A stretch of DNA of 64,000 nt from Flavobacterium sp. ZT3R18 (GTDB lineage Bacteria; Bacteroidota; Bacteroidia; Flavobacteriales; Flavobacteriaceae), in NCBI RefSeq assembly GCF_007097385.1, contig NZ_VJZS01000014.1, forward strand, positions 1 through 64,000, written 5' to 3'. The position numbers and the translations under genes were made by a program. The notes below the pieces were generated by a model. That model worked only from the letters and a program-made list of their open reading frames with translations. It searched no databases and was not told the DNA's origin. The number at the start of each line of letters is the position of its first letter. Within the stretch, counting starts at the first letter, position 1. Of the stretch, positions 30,830 to 40,600 are shown one piece after another.

Positions 30830-32353
30830 TTAAACTACCACGACATTCAGCATTTTTTGTGTGGCAATGATAGCGGCAACCGTTTGATCGGAGTCTAATC
30901 CTCTTGTTTTAAATTCTTTTCCGTTGTGGGTCCAAGTGATGATGGTTTCGCATAGTGCATCCGAGCTACTGCCTGGAGGGATACGAACCGCATAGTCGAT
31001 CAATTTGGGCAAAATCATTTTTTTTGTTTTATAAATCTTGGAAAGTGCATTCATAAAAGCATCAAATTGACCGTCTCCTTGTGCATTTTCTTCTATAATT
31101 TCTCCGTCAATTTTTAAACAAAGAGTTGTTGAAGGGCGTAATCCTTTGGCATGAACCAATATGTATGATTCAACTACAATTTTTTCTTCATAGGACTGAC
31201 TGTCTAATACGTCTGAAATGATGTACGGCAAATCTTCTTTGGTAACCGTTTCTTTTTTGTCTCCCAATTCGATGATTCGTTGGGTAACCAATTTTAAATC
31301 TTCGGGGTTTAGTTTTAATCCTAATTCTTGAAGATTTTTTTCGATATTGGCTTTACCAGATGTTTTTCCTAAAGCATATTTTCGTTTTCTTCCAAAACGT
31401 TCCGGAAGTAAATCATTAAAATACAAATTGTTTTTGTTGTCACCATCAGCGTGAATTCCTGCCGTTTGGGTAAAAACATTATCGCCCACAATAGGTTTGT
31501 TGGCAGGGATTCTATAGCCTGTAAACGTTTCAACCAATTTGCTTACGGAGTACAAAGACGATTCTTTAATGTTTATTTTTACTTCGGGCATGAAATCATT
31601 AATCACGGCTACGGTACTCTCAAGCGGTGCATTTCCAGCGCGTTCTCCCATTCCGTTTACGGTAACATGCAGTCCGCTGATGCCTGCTTTTACGGCTTCC
31701 ATCACATTGGCAACACTCAAATCATAGTCGTTATGGGCATGGAAATCAAAATGAATGTTAGGGTATTTTGCCGTAATTTTAGAGATAAATTCAAAAGTAT
31801 CCGATGGAATAAGAACGCCTAAAGTATCGGGTAATAATATTCTTTTAACGGGTTGTGTCGCCAAAAAATCCAAATATTGAAAAACATATTCAGGGGAATT
31901 GCGCATACCGTTACTCCAATCTTCGAGATAAACATTGGTCGCAATTCCGTTTTCATTGGCCAAAGCAATAGATTGTGCTATTTCGGCAAAATGTTGTTCG
32001 GGTGTTTTTTTTAATTGATGTGTCAAATGATTTAGAGAGCCTTTGGTCAACAAATTTTGAACTTTGGCTCCTGCATTTTTCATCCACTCGATAGAAATTC
32101 CACCATCGACAAAAGCCAAGACTTCGATTCGATCGGTATATCCTTTTTCGGTAGCCCAAGACATAATTCCTTTTACCCCTTGAAATTCACCTTCGCTTAC
32201 GCGAGCAGAGGCAACTTCGATTCGGTCAATGTTTAATTCTTCCAGCAATAATTGCGCAATGGTTAATTTCTCTGCGGCAGAAAAAGATACTCCCGAGGTT
32301 TGTTCCCCATCGCGAAGTGTGGTATCCATTATTTCAATTTTTCTTTTTTCCAT
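30830..32353 (-). CDS. leuA: 2-isopropylmalate synthase-family enzyme (LeuA/CimA-like)
   Basis: A 507-residue DRE-TIM enzyme. The catalytic start is IMDTTLRDGEQTSGVSFSAA; metal site FDFHAHNDYDLSVANVMEAV; catalytic VNGMGERAGNAPLE. The C-terminal ~120 residues form the LeuA-type allosteric domain. Position among leuB, leuD and leuC argues for 2-isopropylmalate synthase. The -TSGVSF- variant and length also fit citramalate synthase-like relatives, which would feed isoleucine or leucine synthesis, so substrate is open. Confidence 0.85.
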   Translation of the reverse strand: MEKRKIEIMDTTLRDGEQTSGVSFSAAEKLTIAQLLLEELNIDRIEVASARVSEGEFQGVKGIMSWATEKGYTDRIEVLAFVDGGISIEWMKNAGAKVQNLLTKGSLNHLTHQLKKTPEQHFAEIAQSIALANENGIATNVYLEDWSNGMRNSPEYVFQYLDFLATQPVKRILLPDTLGVLIPSDTFEFISKITAKYPNIHFDFHAHNDYDLSVANVMEAVKAGISGLHVTVNGMGERAGNAPLESTVAVINDFMPEVKINIKESSLYSVSKLVETFTGYRIPANKPIVGDNVFTQTAGIHADGDNKNNLYFNDLLPERFGRKRKYALGKTSGKANIEKNLQELGLKLNPEDLKLVTQRIIELGDKKETVTKEDLPYIISDVLDSQSYEEKIVVESYILVHAKGLRPSTTLCLKIDGEIIEENAQGDGQFDAFMNALSKIYKTKKMILPKLIDYAVRIPPGSSSDALCETIITWTHNGKEFKTRGLDSDQTVAAIIATQKMLNVVVV

Positions 32354-32388
32354 GTTTGATAGTACTATTTGCTTTTGGCTAGAATATT

Positions 32389-32913
32389 CTAATCGTTTTT
32401 GTATCCAATTTTTACTCGTGGTTTTTCATCTTCCGCTTTTGCATTTAGTTCGTCTAAATAGGAAAACACCAATTCAATATTCTTATCGTGATTTTCGAGT
32501 TTCTTCTGTATTTGCACTATGTTAATCTTCATCTCACTAGTGTCCAGAAGCATTTGCTTTACTTTTGTGAAAGTACGCATGATTTGAATATTTGTTTGAA
32601 TAGCTTTGTCGCTTTTAAGTATACTAGAAAGCATCATCACACCATGTTCCGTGAAGGCAAAAGGAAGCTTTCGGGTTCCACCCCAACTTGATGTCACAAT
32701 TTGTGATATCAAGTTGTCAAATTCAACTTTTGAAACCTCAAACATAAAGTCATCAGGAAATCGCCCGATATTTCGTTTAACGGCTTGATTTAAAACTCTT
32801 GTTTCTACTCCATAAAGTGTTGCCAAGTCTCGGTCTAGCATTACTTTTTGATTTCGAATAATGTAAATCTTATCCGTAATTGTTTCTTCTGAAATTATCA
32901 AATTACTACTCAT
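32389..32913 (-). CDS. ORF6N-domain protein
   Basis: A 174-residue protein whose first ~90 residues form the ORF6N DNA-binding domain known from phage antirepressors (KIYIIRNQKVMLDRDLATLY, GVETRVLNQAVKRNIGRFPD, FAFTEHGVMMLSSILKSDKA). A helical, probably coiled-coil C-terminus follows. Stand-alone chromosomal copies are common in Bacteroidota; their role is unknown. It sits 35 bp downstream-side of leuA's start and 3 bp from the GNAT gene, inside the leucine cluster, which suggests insertion. Confidence 0.9.
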   Translation of the reverse strand: MSSNLIISEETITDKIYIIRNQKVMLDRDLATLYGVETRVLNQAVKRNIGRFPDDFMFEVSKVEFDNLISQIVTSSWGGTRKLPFAFTEHGVMMLSSILKSDKAIQTNIQIMRTFTKVKQMLLDTSEMKINIVQIQKKLENHDKNIELVFSYLDELNAKAEDEKPRVKIGYKND

Positions 32914-32916
32914 CGG

Positions 32917-33429
32917 TTATATCTTTTTCGCTTCAATTTCAAATAAGCTCAATGTTATTCCTTCATAATGTTTGGGTAAACCTTCATAATCTGGGGTAAT
33001 AATTCCAAGGAAATTAAAACCACATTTTTGATAATAGTCAATTAAAGACTGATTGTCTCCCCAAGTATCCATTCTCAAAAAATCCAAACCATTCTCTTTT
33101 GCAAATGGCAATCCCCAATCGATTATTTTTTCTACAAAATGCTGCCCTCTAAATTTCGGATGCGTTACTATTCGATGAAAATAGACGGCTTTGTCTTCAT
33201 TGTTCTCTTTCCAAATACTTTTGTCCTCAAATGTTATGGCAAAGACACAAGCAATTTCGTTATCAATTGTAATTTTCCATTGGCGATTTTCAGAGATTTC
33301 TTTTTCTACTAATGCTCTGTCAAAACCTTGCCATTGTTTGTTGAATTTGGTTTTTTGATAGTCAATCGCTATATCATAAAATTCAAAAATGGAATCTATA
33401 TCTTCAATCGTGCTGAGTTTGAAATCCAT
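32917..33429 (-). CDS. GNAT-family N-acetyltransferase
   Basis: A 170-residue acetyltransferase. The acetyl-CoA-binding region is YFHRIVTHPKFRGQHFVEKI followed by IDWGLPFAKENGLDFLRMDT, with the final strand LIDYYQKCGFNFLG. The substrate cannot be told. It forms a tight block with the ORF6N gene and the methyltransferase (3 and 8 bp gaps) inside the leucine cluster. Confidence 0.9.
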   Translation of the reverse strand: MDFKLSTIEDIDSIFEFYDIAIDYQKTKFNKQWQGFDRALVEKEISENRQWKITIDNEIACVFAITFEDKSIWKENNEDKAVYFHRIVTHPKFRGQHFVEKIIDWGLPFAKENGLDFLRMDTWGDNQSLIDYYQKCGFNFLGIITPDYEGLPKHYEGITLSLFEIEAKKI

Positions 33430-33437
33430 CGTATGTA

Positions 33438-34142
33438 TTATTTTATACCTCCAAACACGGAGAAATTACTATTTTTATGTAAAACATCTACATACGAAAA
33501 GCCTACTTTTTTCAATACATCTAATTGATACATTACAGACCGCGGTGTGTCTTCTTTGGCGACATAAGCAAATACATTTTCTTGATACGCTTTGCCTCCA
33601 ACACCTTCCAAATAGTCGGCATAACGCTTCCACATCAATTGGTCAATAGCGGGATGGTCGTGTTTAATTAAATCTGAAATCCAGAAACAACCTCCCTTTT
33701 TTAAACTTTTATATATTTTGGTAAAAACCATTTCCCATTCTTCATCTTCTCTCAAATGGTGCATCGCAGCTCCAGTTACCACAATATCAAATGTATCATT
33801 AGGCAATTCCATATTCAAAAAATCCGTTTGAATAGTAGTGATTTTCCCTTCTGAAACTTTAGAAATTCTTTCTTTTGCTTTATCCAACATCGGTTGGCTT
33901 AAATCAATCAAAGTGGAATCAAAATCAGGAATAAGCCCTAATAATTTCAAAGAATAATTACCGGCACCACAGCCCAAATCCAAAACTTGTTTGGCGTGAG
34001 GACAACAGGCACTGGCCGCTTGGGTCAATAATTCTAAACTCAAAGTCGCATCAACAGTACTGATTTGGCCCGTTTCTAAATTAGAAAAACGCTCTACTTC
34101 GTTGTCAAAACGCTGTTGTATTTCAGATAATGTTGATTTCAT
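33438..34142 (-). CDS. Class I SAM-dependent methyltransferase
   Basis: A 234-residue methyltransferase with motif I QVLDLGCGAGNYSLKLLGLI, motif II-like FDSTLIDLSQPMLDKAKERI and the block FDIVVTGAAMHHLREDEEWE. It resembles small-molecule methyltransferases of the UbiE-like type. The substrate is unknown. It is followed after 16 bp upstream by the monooxygenase-like gene in the same direction. Confidence 0.88.
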   Translation of the reverse strand: MKSTLSEIQQRFDNEVERFSNLETGQISTVDATLSLELLTQAASACCPHAKQVLDLGCGAGNYSLKLLGLIPDFDSTLIDLSQPMLDKAKERISKVSEGKITTIQTDFLNMELPNDTFDIVVTGAAMHHLREDEEWEMVFTKIYKSLKKGGCFWISDLIKHDHPAIDQLMWKRYADYLEGVGGKAYQENVFAYVAKEDTPRSVMYQLDVLKKVGFSYVDVLHKNSNFSVFGGIK

Positions 34143-34158
34143 TTTTTATAATTTAAAA

Positions 34159-34467
34159 TTATTTTTTATGTTCCAAAACCATTTCATAATGTTCCACAAC
34201 CGGGAACGGGTTATAATAATGGTGCAACAATTTTTTCCATTCTAAATAGGTTTCTGATTCTCTAAAGCCAATTGTATGATCTTCTAATTTCTCCCAATCA
34301 ACCAGTAACAGATATTTATTTTCTTCCTCGATGCATTTTCTCAAACTGTGACTCACAAAACCCGGAATGGATTGGATATACTGACTGGCAATCGCGAAGT
34401 CTTTTTCAAAATGATGTTCTTCTCCTTTTATTACCTGCAGAATGGCCATTTCTAAAATCATATTCAT
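34159..34467 (-). CDS. Antibiotic biosynthesis monooxygenase (ABM) domain protein
   Basis: A 102-residue ferredoxin-like-fold protein with LEMAILQVIKGEEHHFEKDF, IQSIPGFVSHSLRKCIEEEN and YLLLVDWEKLEDHTIGFRES, the usual ABM pattern, ending VEHYEMVLEHK. Such proteins may be cofactor-free oxygenases or heme-degrading-like dimers. A start at the second Met (34461) is equally possible. It is the first of four foreign-looking genes lying between leuD and leuA. Confidence 0.87.
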   Translation of the reverse strand: MNMILEMAILQVIKGEEHHFEKDFAIASQYIQSIPGFVSHSLRKCIEEENKYLLLVDWEKLEDHTIGFRESETYLEWKKLLHHYYNPFPVVEHYEMVLEHKK

Positions 34468-34478
34468 TTTTTATTTAT

Positions 34479-34511
34479 AAACCCGACAGATTTTAAAAAT
34501 ATGTCGGGTTT
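34479..34511 (-). terminator. Hairpin after leuD
   Basis: AAACCCGACA (34479-34488) pairs perfectly with TGTCGGGTTT (34502-34511). Lying 29 bp past the leuD stop, it probably ends or attenuates the leuC-leuD transcript before the inserted genes. Confidence 0.75.
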
Positions 34512-34539
34512 CTTACTAAAACTAAATTGTATTAATTTT

Positions 34540-35136
34540 TTAGTAAGGCAGTTTGTCTGCAAATCCGGTGATTTCTTCTTTGATGTTTTGTAAATAGTCA
34601 ATATCATCAAAACCGTTAACCATATTGTCTTTTTTATATCCAGAGATGTCAAAAGACTCTTTTTGACCCGTAGCTTTAAGCGTAATGGTTTGCTCAGGCA
34701 AATTGATCTCCAATTCTGTTTTTGGATCCGCTTCGATAGCTTTGAAAATAGTTTCGGCAAATTCAGGGCTTACTTGTACCGGTAATACACCAATGTTCAA
34801 GCAATTCCCCTTGAAAATATCTGCAAAGAAACTAGAAACAACCGCACGAAATCCATAATCGTAAACCGCCCAAGCTGCGTGCTCTCTAGAAGAACCTGAA
34901 CCAAAGTTTTTTCCGCCTACTAATATTTTTCCGCTATAAGTTGCGTCATTCAAAACGAAATCGGTTTTTGGAGTATCATCTCCATTGTATCTCCAGTCTC
35001 TAAAAAGGTTGTCTCCAAAAGCTTCCCGTTTGGTAGCTTTCAGGAAACGAGCTGGAATGATTTGATCGGTATCCACGTTTTCTATTGGTAGTGGCACTGC
35101 ACTACTAGTAAGGATGGTAAATTTATCGTATGCCAT
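34540..35136 (-). CDS. leuD: 3-isopropylmalate dehydratase small subunit LeuD
   Basis: A 198-residue swivel-domain subunit that pairs with LeuC to convert 2- to 3-isopropylmalate. It shows AVPLPIENVDTDQIIPARFL, the substrate loop GKNFGSGSSREHAAWAVYDY and the strand FADIFKGNCLNIGVLPVQVS. Length is standard. It is separated from leuC by 163 bp containing a family B repeat. Confidence 0.97.
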   Translation of the reverse strand: MAYDKFTILTSSAVPLPIENVDTDQIIPARFLKATKREAFGDNLFRDWRYNGDDTPKTDFVLNDATYSGKILVGGKNFGSGSSREHAAWAVYDYGFRAVVSSFFADIFKGNCLNIGVLPVQVSPEFAETIFKAIEADPKTELEINLPEQTITLKATGQKESFDISGYKKDNMVNGFDDIDYLQNIKEEITGFADKLPY

Positions 35137-35145
35137 GGGAATTTT

Positions 35146-35295
35146 AGATTTTAGATTAACGATTTTAGATTGTTGATTTCTGTGTAGAAATCAAATCTTG
35201 ACCGCTAATTTTTGTATAATATATATTGTAAAAAGTCACTGCAATAAAGAATTTAGTATTCCAACGAAATCTGAAATCAAAAATCGTTAATCTAC
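35146..35295. repeat. Family B inverted repeat between leuC and leuD
   Basis: TTTAGATTAACGATTTTAGA on the left and GAAATCAAAAATCGTTAATC on the right are partly inverse. It fills the whole leuC-leuD gap, so it lies inside a likely transcript. Confidence 0.7.
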
Positions 35296-35299
35296 ATTC

Positions 35300-36697
35300 T
35301 TAAATCATCAAATCTCTAGGATCTGTCAGTTTTCCAGTAACGGCAGCGGCAGCAGCCATAATTGGACTAGCCAATAACGTTCTTGAACCAGGACCTTGAC
35401 GACCTTCGAAGTTTCTGTTTGATGTACTTACCGCATATTTTCCGGCAGGAACTTTGTCATCATTCATGGCCAAACAAGCTGAACATCCCGGCTGACGCAA
35501 TACGAAACCAGCTTCAGTAAGAATATCCAAAAGACCTTCTTCTTTAATCTGCGCTTCCACAACGTGAGAACCTGGAACTAGCCAAGCCGTAACATTGTCT
35601 GCTTTTTTTCTGCCTTTAACAATTTCGGTAAAAGCTCTAAAATCTTCGATACGACCATTGGTGCAACTTCCCAAGAAAACAAAATCAATTGGTTTGCCAA
35701 TCATTACGTCATTTTCGTGGAAGCCCATGTAAGCCAAAGATTTTTTATAGGTTTCCTCGCCACCTTCCACTTGGTTGGCATTCGGAATATTTTTTGAGAT
35801 ACCAATTCCCATTCCAGGATTGGTTCCGTAAGTAATCATTGGTTCAATATCCGCTGCGTCGATATTCAATTCAGCATCAAAAACGGCGTCAGCATCAGTT
35901 TTCAAGGTTTTCCAATATTCGACTGCTTTTGTCCAAGTTTCTCCTTTTGGAGCATACAAGCGTCCTTCCAAGAAATCGAAAGTTTTTTGGTCAGGAGCAA
36001 TCATACCACCACGAGCACCCATTTCGATACTCAAGTTACAAACCGTCATACGACCTTCCATAGACATTTCTTCAAAAACATTTCCGGCATATTCCGCAAA
36101 ATATCCTGTTCCGCCCGAAGTTGTCAATTGTGCAATGATGTACAAAGCCACATCTTTAGGACCCACACCTTTGCTCAAAGTTCCGTTTACGTTGATACGC
36201 ATTTTCTTTGGTTTTGGCTGCATAATACATTGCGTAGCCATAACCATTTCCACCTCCGAAGTTCCGATACCAAAAGCAATCGCTCCAAAAGCACCGTGAG
36301 TAGAAGTGTGGGAATCACCACAAACGATAGTCGCACCAGGCAATGTAATTCCGTTTTCAGGTCCTACAACGTGAACAATACCATTTTTTTGATGTCCCAA
36401 TCCCCAGTGTGAAATACCATATTCAGCTGCATTGTCTTCCAGCGCTTTCAATTGATTGGCAGATAAAGCATCAGCAACCGGTAAGTGTTGGTTTATAGTA
36501 GGAGTGTTGTGATCGGCTGTTGCAAAAGTACGCTCAGGGTACAATACCTTGATGCCTCTTTCTTTTAAACCTAAAAAAGCTACAGGACTAGTCACTTCGT
36601 GAATAAAATGACGGTCAATAAAAAAGACATCTGGTCCATCTGCTATTTTACGCACCACGTGCGAATCCCATACTTTGTCGAATAATGTAGTACTCAT
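35300..36697 (-). CDS. leuC: 3-isopropylmalate dehydratase large subunit LeuC
   Basis: A 465-residue aconitase-family subunit. It carries [20 protein letters not shown], the [20 protein letters not shown] block, and the [4Fe-4S] ligands in FLGSCTNGR and [28 protein letters not shown] completes the family pattern. It is the first gene of the leucine cluster and has a good promoter. Confidence 0.98.
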   Translation of the reverse strand: MSTTLFDKVWDSHVVRKIADGPDVFFIDRHFIHEVTSPVAFLGLKERGIKVLYPERTFATADHNTPTINQHLPVADALSANQLKALEDNAAEYGISHWGLGHQKNGIVHVVGPENGITLPGATIVCGDSHTSTHGAFGAIAFGIGTSEVEMVMATQCIMQPKPKKMRINVNGTLSKGVGPKDVALYIIAQLTTSGGTGYFAEYAGNVFEEMSMEGRMTVCNLSIEMGARGGMIAPDQKTFDFLEGRLYAPKGETWTKAVEYWKTLKTDADAVFDAELNIDAADIEPMITYGTNPGMGIGISKNIPNANQVEGGEETYKKSLAYMGFHENDVMIGKPIDFVFLGSCTNGRIEDFRAFTEIVKGRKKADNVTAWLVPGSHVVEAQIKEEGLLDILTEAGFVLRQPGCSACLAMNDDKVPAGKYAVSTSNRNFEGRQGPGSRTLLASPIMAAAAAVTGKLTDPRDLMI

Positions 36698-36766
36698 TTT
36701 AACTATTTTTTAGTGTATTTCTCTTTTATAATCTGGACAATTTCCTAACAATTATATCATTGGCCA

Positions 36767-36796
36767 CAAATTTAGAAAAGAAAAGAAAGTGGTCAA
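36767..36796 (-). promoter_or_regulatory. Promoter of the leucine operon
   Basis: On the minus strand, TTG (36796-36794) and TAAATTTG (36774-36767) are separated by 19 nt, the Bacteroidota -33/-7 pattern. The leader is about 60 nt, too short for an obvious leucine-rich leader peptide. Confidence 0.75.
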
Positions 36797-37087
36797 TTTC
36801 GAAAAGTCGTTTTATACGATACCCAAAAGGTGTTTACGACTCCGTAGTACTTTAGTTGGTTGTTATGACTAAAATTCACTCTTTTCAATTTGACTTTCAA
36901 TTTCTTTTCAAAGTTGTTTCGATACTGTTTGTTGTGTTTTTGATAATTCGTAAATTTATCGTAAAAAAAGCATGTAAAACGGAGATTTGTTTAAAAAATA
37001 ACCACAAAACATTTAAAAATGGTGATTATTGTTGTGGTTTGTATCGTGGCTGTTTTGTAAAAATGAATAGAAAAATCAATTTATTGA

Positions 37088-37390
37088 GCTATAAATGATG
37101 TGTTATTGGCGTTTTTCGCCTCCCTTTTTTTTAGAAAAAACTACGACATCCAAAAAGGAGAAGAAATAAATATTAGATGTTTTGAAGAGCTGTTTTTGAA
37201 AGAAACCAAAGTTGTAAATCAGTTCAAAAATAAGTTGGGCGTGCCACCATTAGGAAAAGGGGCCAACTGATTATTGCGCTCATTCGGCCCCTTTCCCTAA
37301 TACTGTCGGGCTATCTGGGCTACTTCGGTAGCTTCCGTCTATCCCTCACGCGCTCGCAACAACATTTGAGGGACTCAAGAAGTGTTTTTT
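37088..37390 (+). other. GC-richer remnant/repeat-like block upstream of dnaE
   Basis: An open stretch reads LLAFFASLFFRKNYDIQKGE and then EINIRCFEELFLKETKVVNQ, ending at a TGA at 37268-37270, with no ATG start. A 15-bp inverted repeat (TTAGGAAAAGGGGCC 37250-37264 with GGCCCCTTTCCCTAA 37286-37300, one mismatch) follows, then a clearly GC-richer run to about 37390. I recall such 'GVPPLGKGA'-type text recurring in flavobacterial intergenic DNA. The rest of 36798-37638 shows no supported gene. Confidence 0.5.
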
Positions 37391-37638
37391 CACGAATGAA
37401 ATTTAAAACTTACACCTTAAACTTTATTTTGTGAAATGCCATTTTTGTTAATAACTTAAGGGCCTCAATCTATATAAAAAACCTAAATTTGACCCTCCAC
37501 CATTTTGTGTTTCAATACTTTTTATAGTCCATGAAATCAATATTTTAAGATTACGAAGTACTATGACTTGAACCCATTGGACGAACAGGCGAAGCAATTT
37601 GGAATTTGGAATTTTTTAATTTGTTTTTTTATAAAAGT

Positions 37639-40600
37639 ATGTACTTAATATTCGATACCGAAACCACAGGATTACCCAAGAAATGGGGTGCACCCATTTC
37701 TGACACAGACAACTGGCCAAGATGCATACAAATCGCATGGCAGTTGCACGATGATATGGGGAAACTCATTGAGCATCAGGATTATTTGGTAAAACCAGAT
37801 GGGTTTAATATTCCGTATGACGCCGAACGTATTCACGGAATCTCTACCGAGTTGGCCGAAGCCGAGGGTATTTCTTTGGGTGAAGTTTTGGAGAAATTCA
37901 ACGTGACGCTGGGCAAAGCCAAGTTTATTGTGGGTCAGAATCTAGGTTTTGATATCAATATTATGGGCTGCGAATTCTATAGAATGGGAGTCGATTCCCC
38001 TATGGGTGCGATGCCAATTTTGGATACCTGTACCGAGGTTACTGCTTCTTTATTGAAATTACCCGGAGGACGTGGAGGGAAATTTAAATTACCTACGTTA
38101 ACAGAATTACACTCTTATCTTTTTAACAAACCTTTTGCGGAAGCGCACAACGCCACTGCCGATGTCGAGGCAACTACCCGTTGTTTCTTGGAATTAATCC
38201 GTAGAGATATTTTTACCAAAGAAGAACTCGATGTTGAAGTAGGTTATTTCAAGGATTTTAAAAGTAAAAATCCGCATGAAATTGAGCTGATAGGTTTAAA
38301 ACATATCAATCTAAAAGAAGCTTCGGATAAAATCCGACTTCAATTTGGAGAGAAACAAGCTGTTTCGGTTTCCAAAGAAGAACTGAATGAGAATAAAAAG
38401 GTATTAGTCGATGCGCCTTTTGTGCATTTACACAATCATACACAGTTTTCGGTTTTGCAATCCACCATCAGTATTGCGGCATTGGTCAAAGCAGCGGCAC
38501 AACAAAAAATGCCTGCGGTGGCGATGACGGATCACGCCAATTTGATGGGTGCTTTCCATTTTGTTCGCGATATTTTGGCTCATAATAAAAATGCCAATGC
38601 CAAGAATAAAGCAGCCATAGAAAACGGCGAGGAACCTACCGAAGTTCCTATGAAACCAATTGTAGGTTGCGAATTTTTTGTCTGTGAAGACCATAAAAAC
38701 AAGTCTGTTAAGGATAATGGGTATCAAATAGTACTTTTGGCGAAGACCAAAAAAGGCTATCATAATTTGGCCAAAATGTCTTCTATCGCTTATACCGAAG
38801 GGTTTTATTATGTACCCAGAATAGATCGAAAAGTCATTCAGCAGTACAAAGAAGATATTATTGTCTTGTCTGGAAATCTCTATGGTGAAATCCCAAACAA
38901 AGTCTTAAATCTTGGAGAAAACCAAGCCGAAGAAGCTTTGCTTTGGTGGAAAAATGAATTCCAAGAGGATTTCTATATCGAGTTGATGCGTCACAATCAA
39001 GAGGATGAAAATCGGGTGAACGCTTCCTTGATTACGTTGGCAAGAAAGCACGAAGTAAAACTGATTGCGACCAATAATATTTTTTATATTGATAAAGAGA
39101 ATGCCAATGCACACGATATTTTGCTTTGTGTGCGCGATGGTGAAAAACAAACTACGCCAATAGGTCGTGGTCGTGGCTATCGTTTCGGATTGCCAAATCA
39201 GGAGTATTATTTCAAATCGGGTGATGAGATGAAACAGCTCTTTGCCGATTTGCCCGAAGCTATTTCGAATATTTCGGAGATTGTCGATAAGATAGAAATT
39301 TTCGATTTAGCACGAGAAGTATTGCTTCCTAAATTTGAAATTCCAGTTGAATTTAATGATCCCGAAGATGAAAAAGACGGCGGTGTACGAGGGGAAAATG
39401 CCTATTTGAGACACCTTACTTTTGAAGGCGCCAATCGCAGGTATCCTGAAATTACAGAAGAAATTCAAGAGCGATTGGATTTCGAGTTATTGACCATAAA
39501 GAATTCGGGTTATCCGGGGTATTTCCTGATTGTACAGGATTTAATTGCCGAGGCCAGAAGCATGGGCGTTTCAGTGGGGCCGGGAAGGGGATCTGCGGCG
39601 GGATCGGTGGTGGCGTATTGTTTGAAAATCACCAATATCGACCCCTTGATGTACAACCTGCTTTTTGAGCGTTTCTTGAATCCCGATCGTGTGTCACTAC
39701 CCGATATTGATATCGATTTTGATGATGAAGGACGTAGTAGCGTAATGGATTATGTGATTCGAAAGTACGGATCCAAGCAAGTGGCACAGATTATTACCTA
39801 TGGTAAAATGGCAACCAAATCCGCGATTCGAGATACGGCGCGGGTACTGGATTTGCCATTGTTTGAAGCCGATAAAATTGCGAAGCTGATTCCGGGAATG
39901 ATGCCATCCAAGTGGAATTTGGCTCGTTTTTTGAATGAGAAAGAAGATGTAATTAAGAAAGCGGTTCGCCCAGAAGAGTATGATAAGATTAAGGAATTAA
40001 TCGAAATTGCCGGCCAAGGAGATTTAGGAGGAGAAACCATTCAGCAGGCCAAGGTCTTAGAAGGGAATTTACGAAACACGGGGATTCACGCCTGTGGGGT
40101 GATTATCACGCCAAGCGACATTACCAATTTCGTTCCTGTAGCTACCGCCAAGGATTCGGATTTGTTTGTTACCCAGTTTGATAACTCGGTGGTTGAAAGT
40201 GCCGGTTTGTTGAAGATGGACTTCTTGGGTCTGAAGACCCTTACTCTGATCAAAGACACCGTTAAATTAGTAAAATACAGAAGCAACATAGATCTCGATC
40301 CCGACACATTTCCTATTGATGATTTAAAAACCTATGAACTTTTTCAACGTGGAGAAACGGTAGGGATTTTTCAATATGAGAGTCCGGGGATGCAAAAATA
40401 CATGAAGGAATTGAAGCCAACGGTTTTTCCCGATTTGATTGCCATGAATGCCTTGTACCGTCCAGGACCGATTGCCTATATCCCAAGTTTTGTAAAAAGA
40501 AAAAATGGCGAAGAGGAAATTATTTATGACTTGGATGCCTGCGAAGAATTACTAAAAGACACCTACGGAATTACCGTTTACCAAGAACAGGTAATGCTTT

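Noticed and set aside
36856-37098. Open frame of 80 codons (plus strand) upstream of dnaE
   Set aside because: Low-complexity hydrophobic/basic text with no family pattern, no promoter box and in an AT-rich stretch near the divergent leu promoter; not supported as a gene.
37606-37638. Eleven-codon upstream extension of dnaE
   Set aside because: The text (EFFNLFFYKS) does not fit the exonuclease N-terminus, whereas MYLIFDTETTGLP starts exactly at the first conserved strand.
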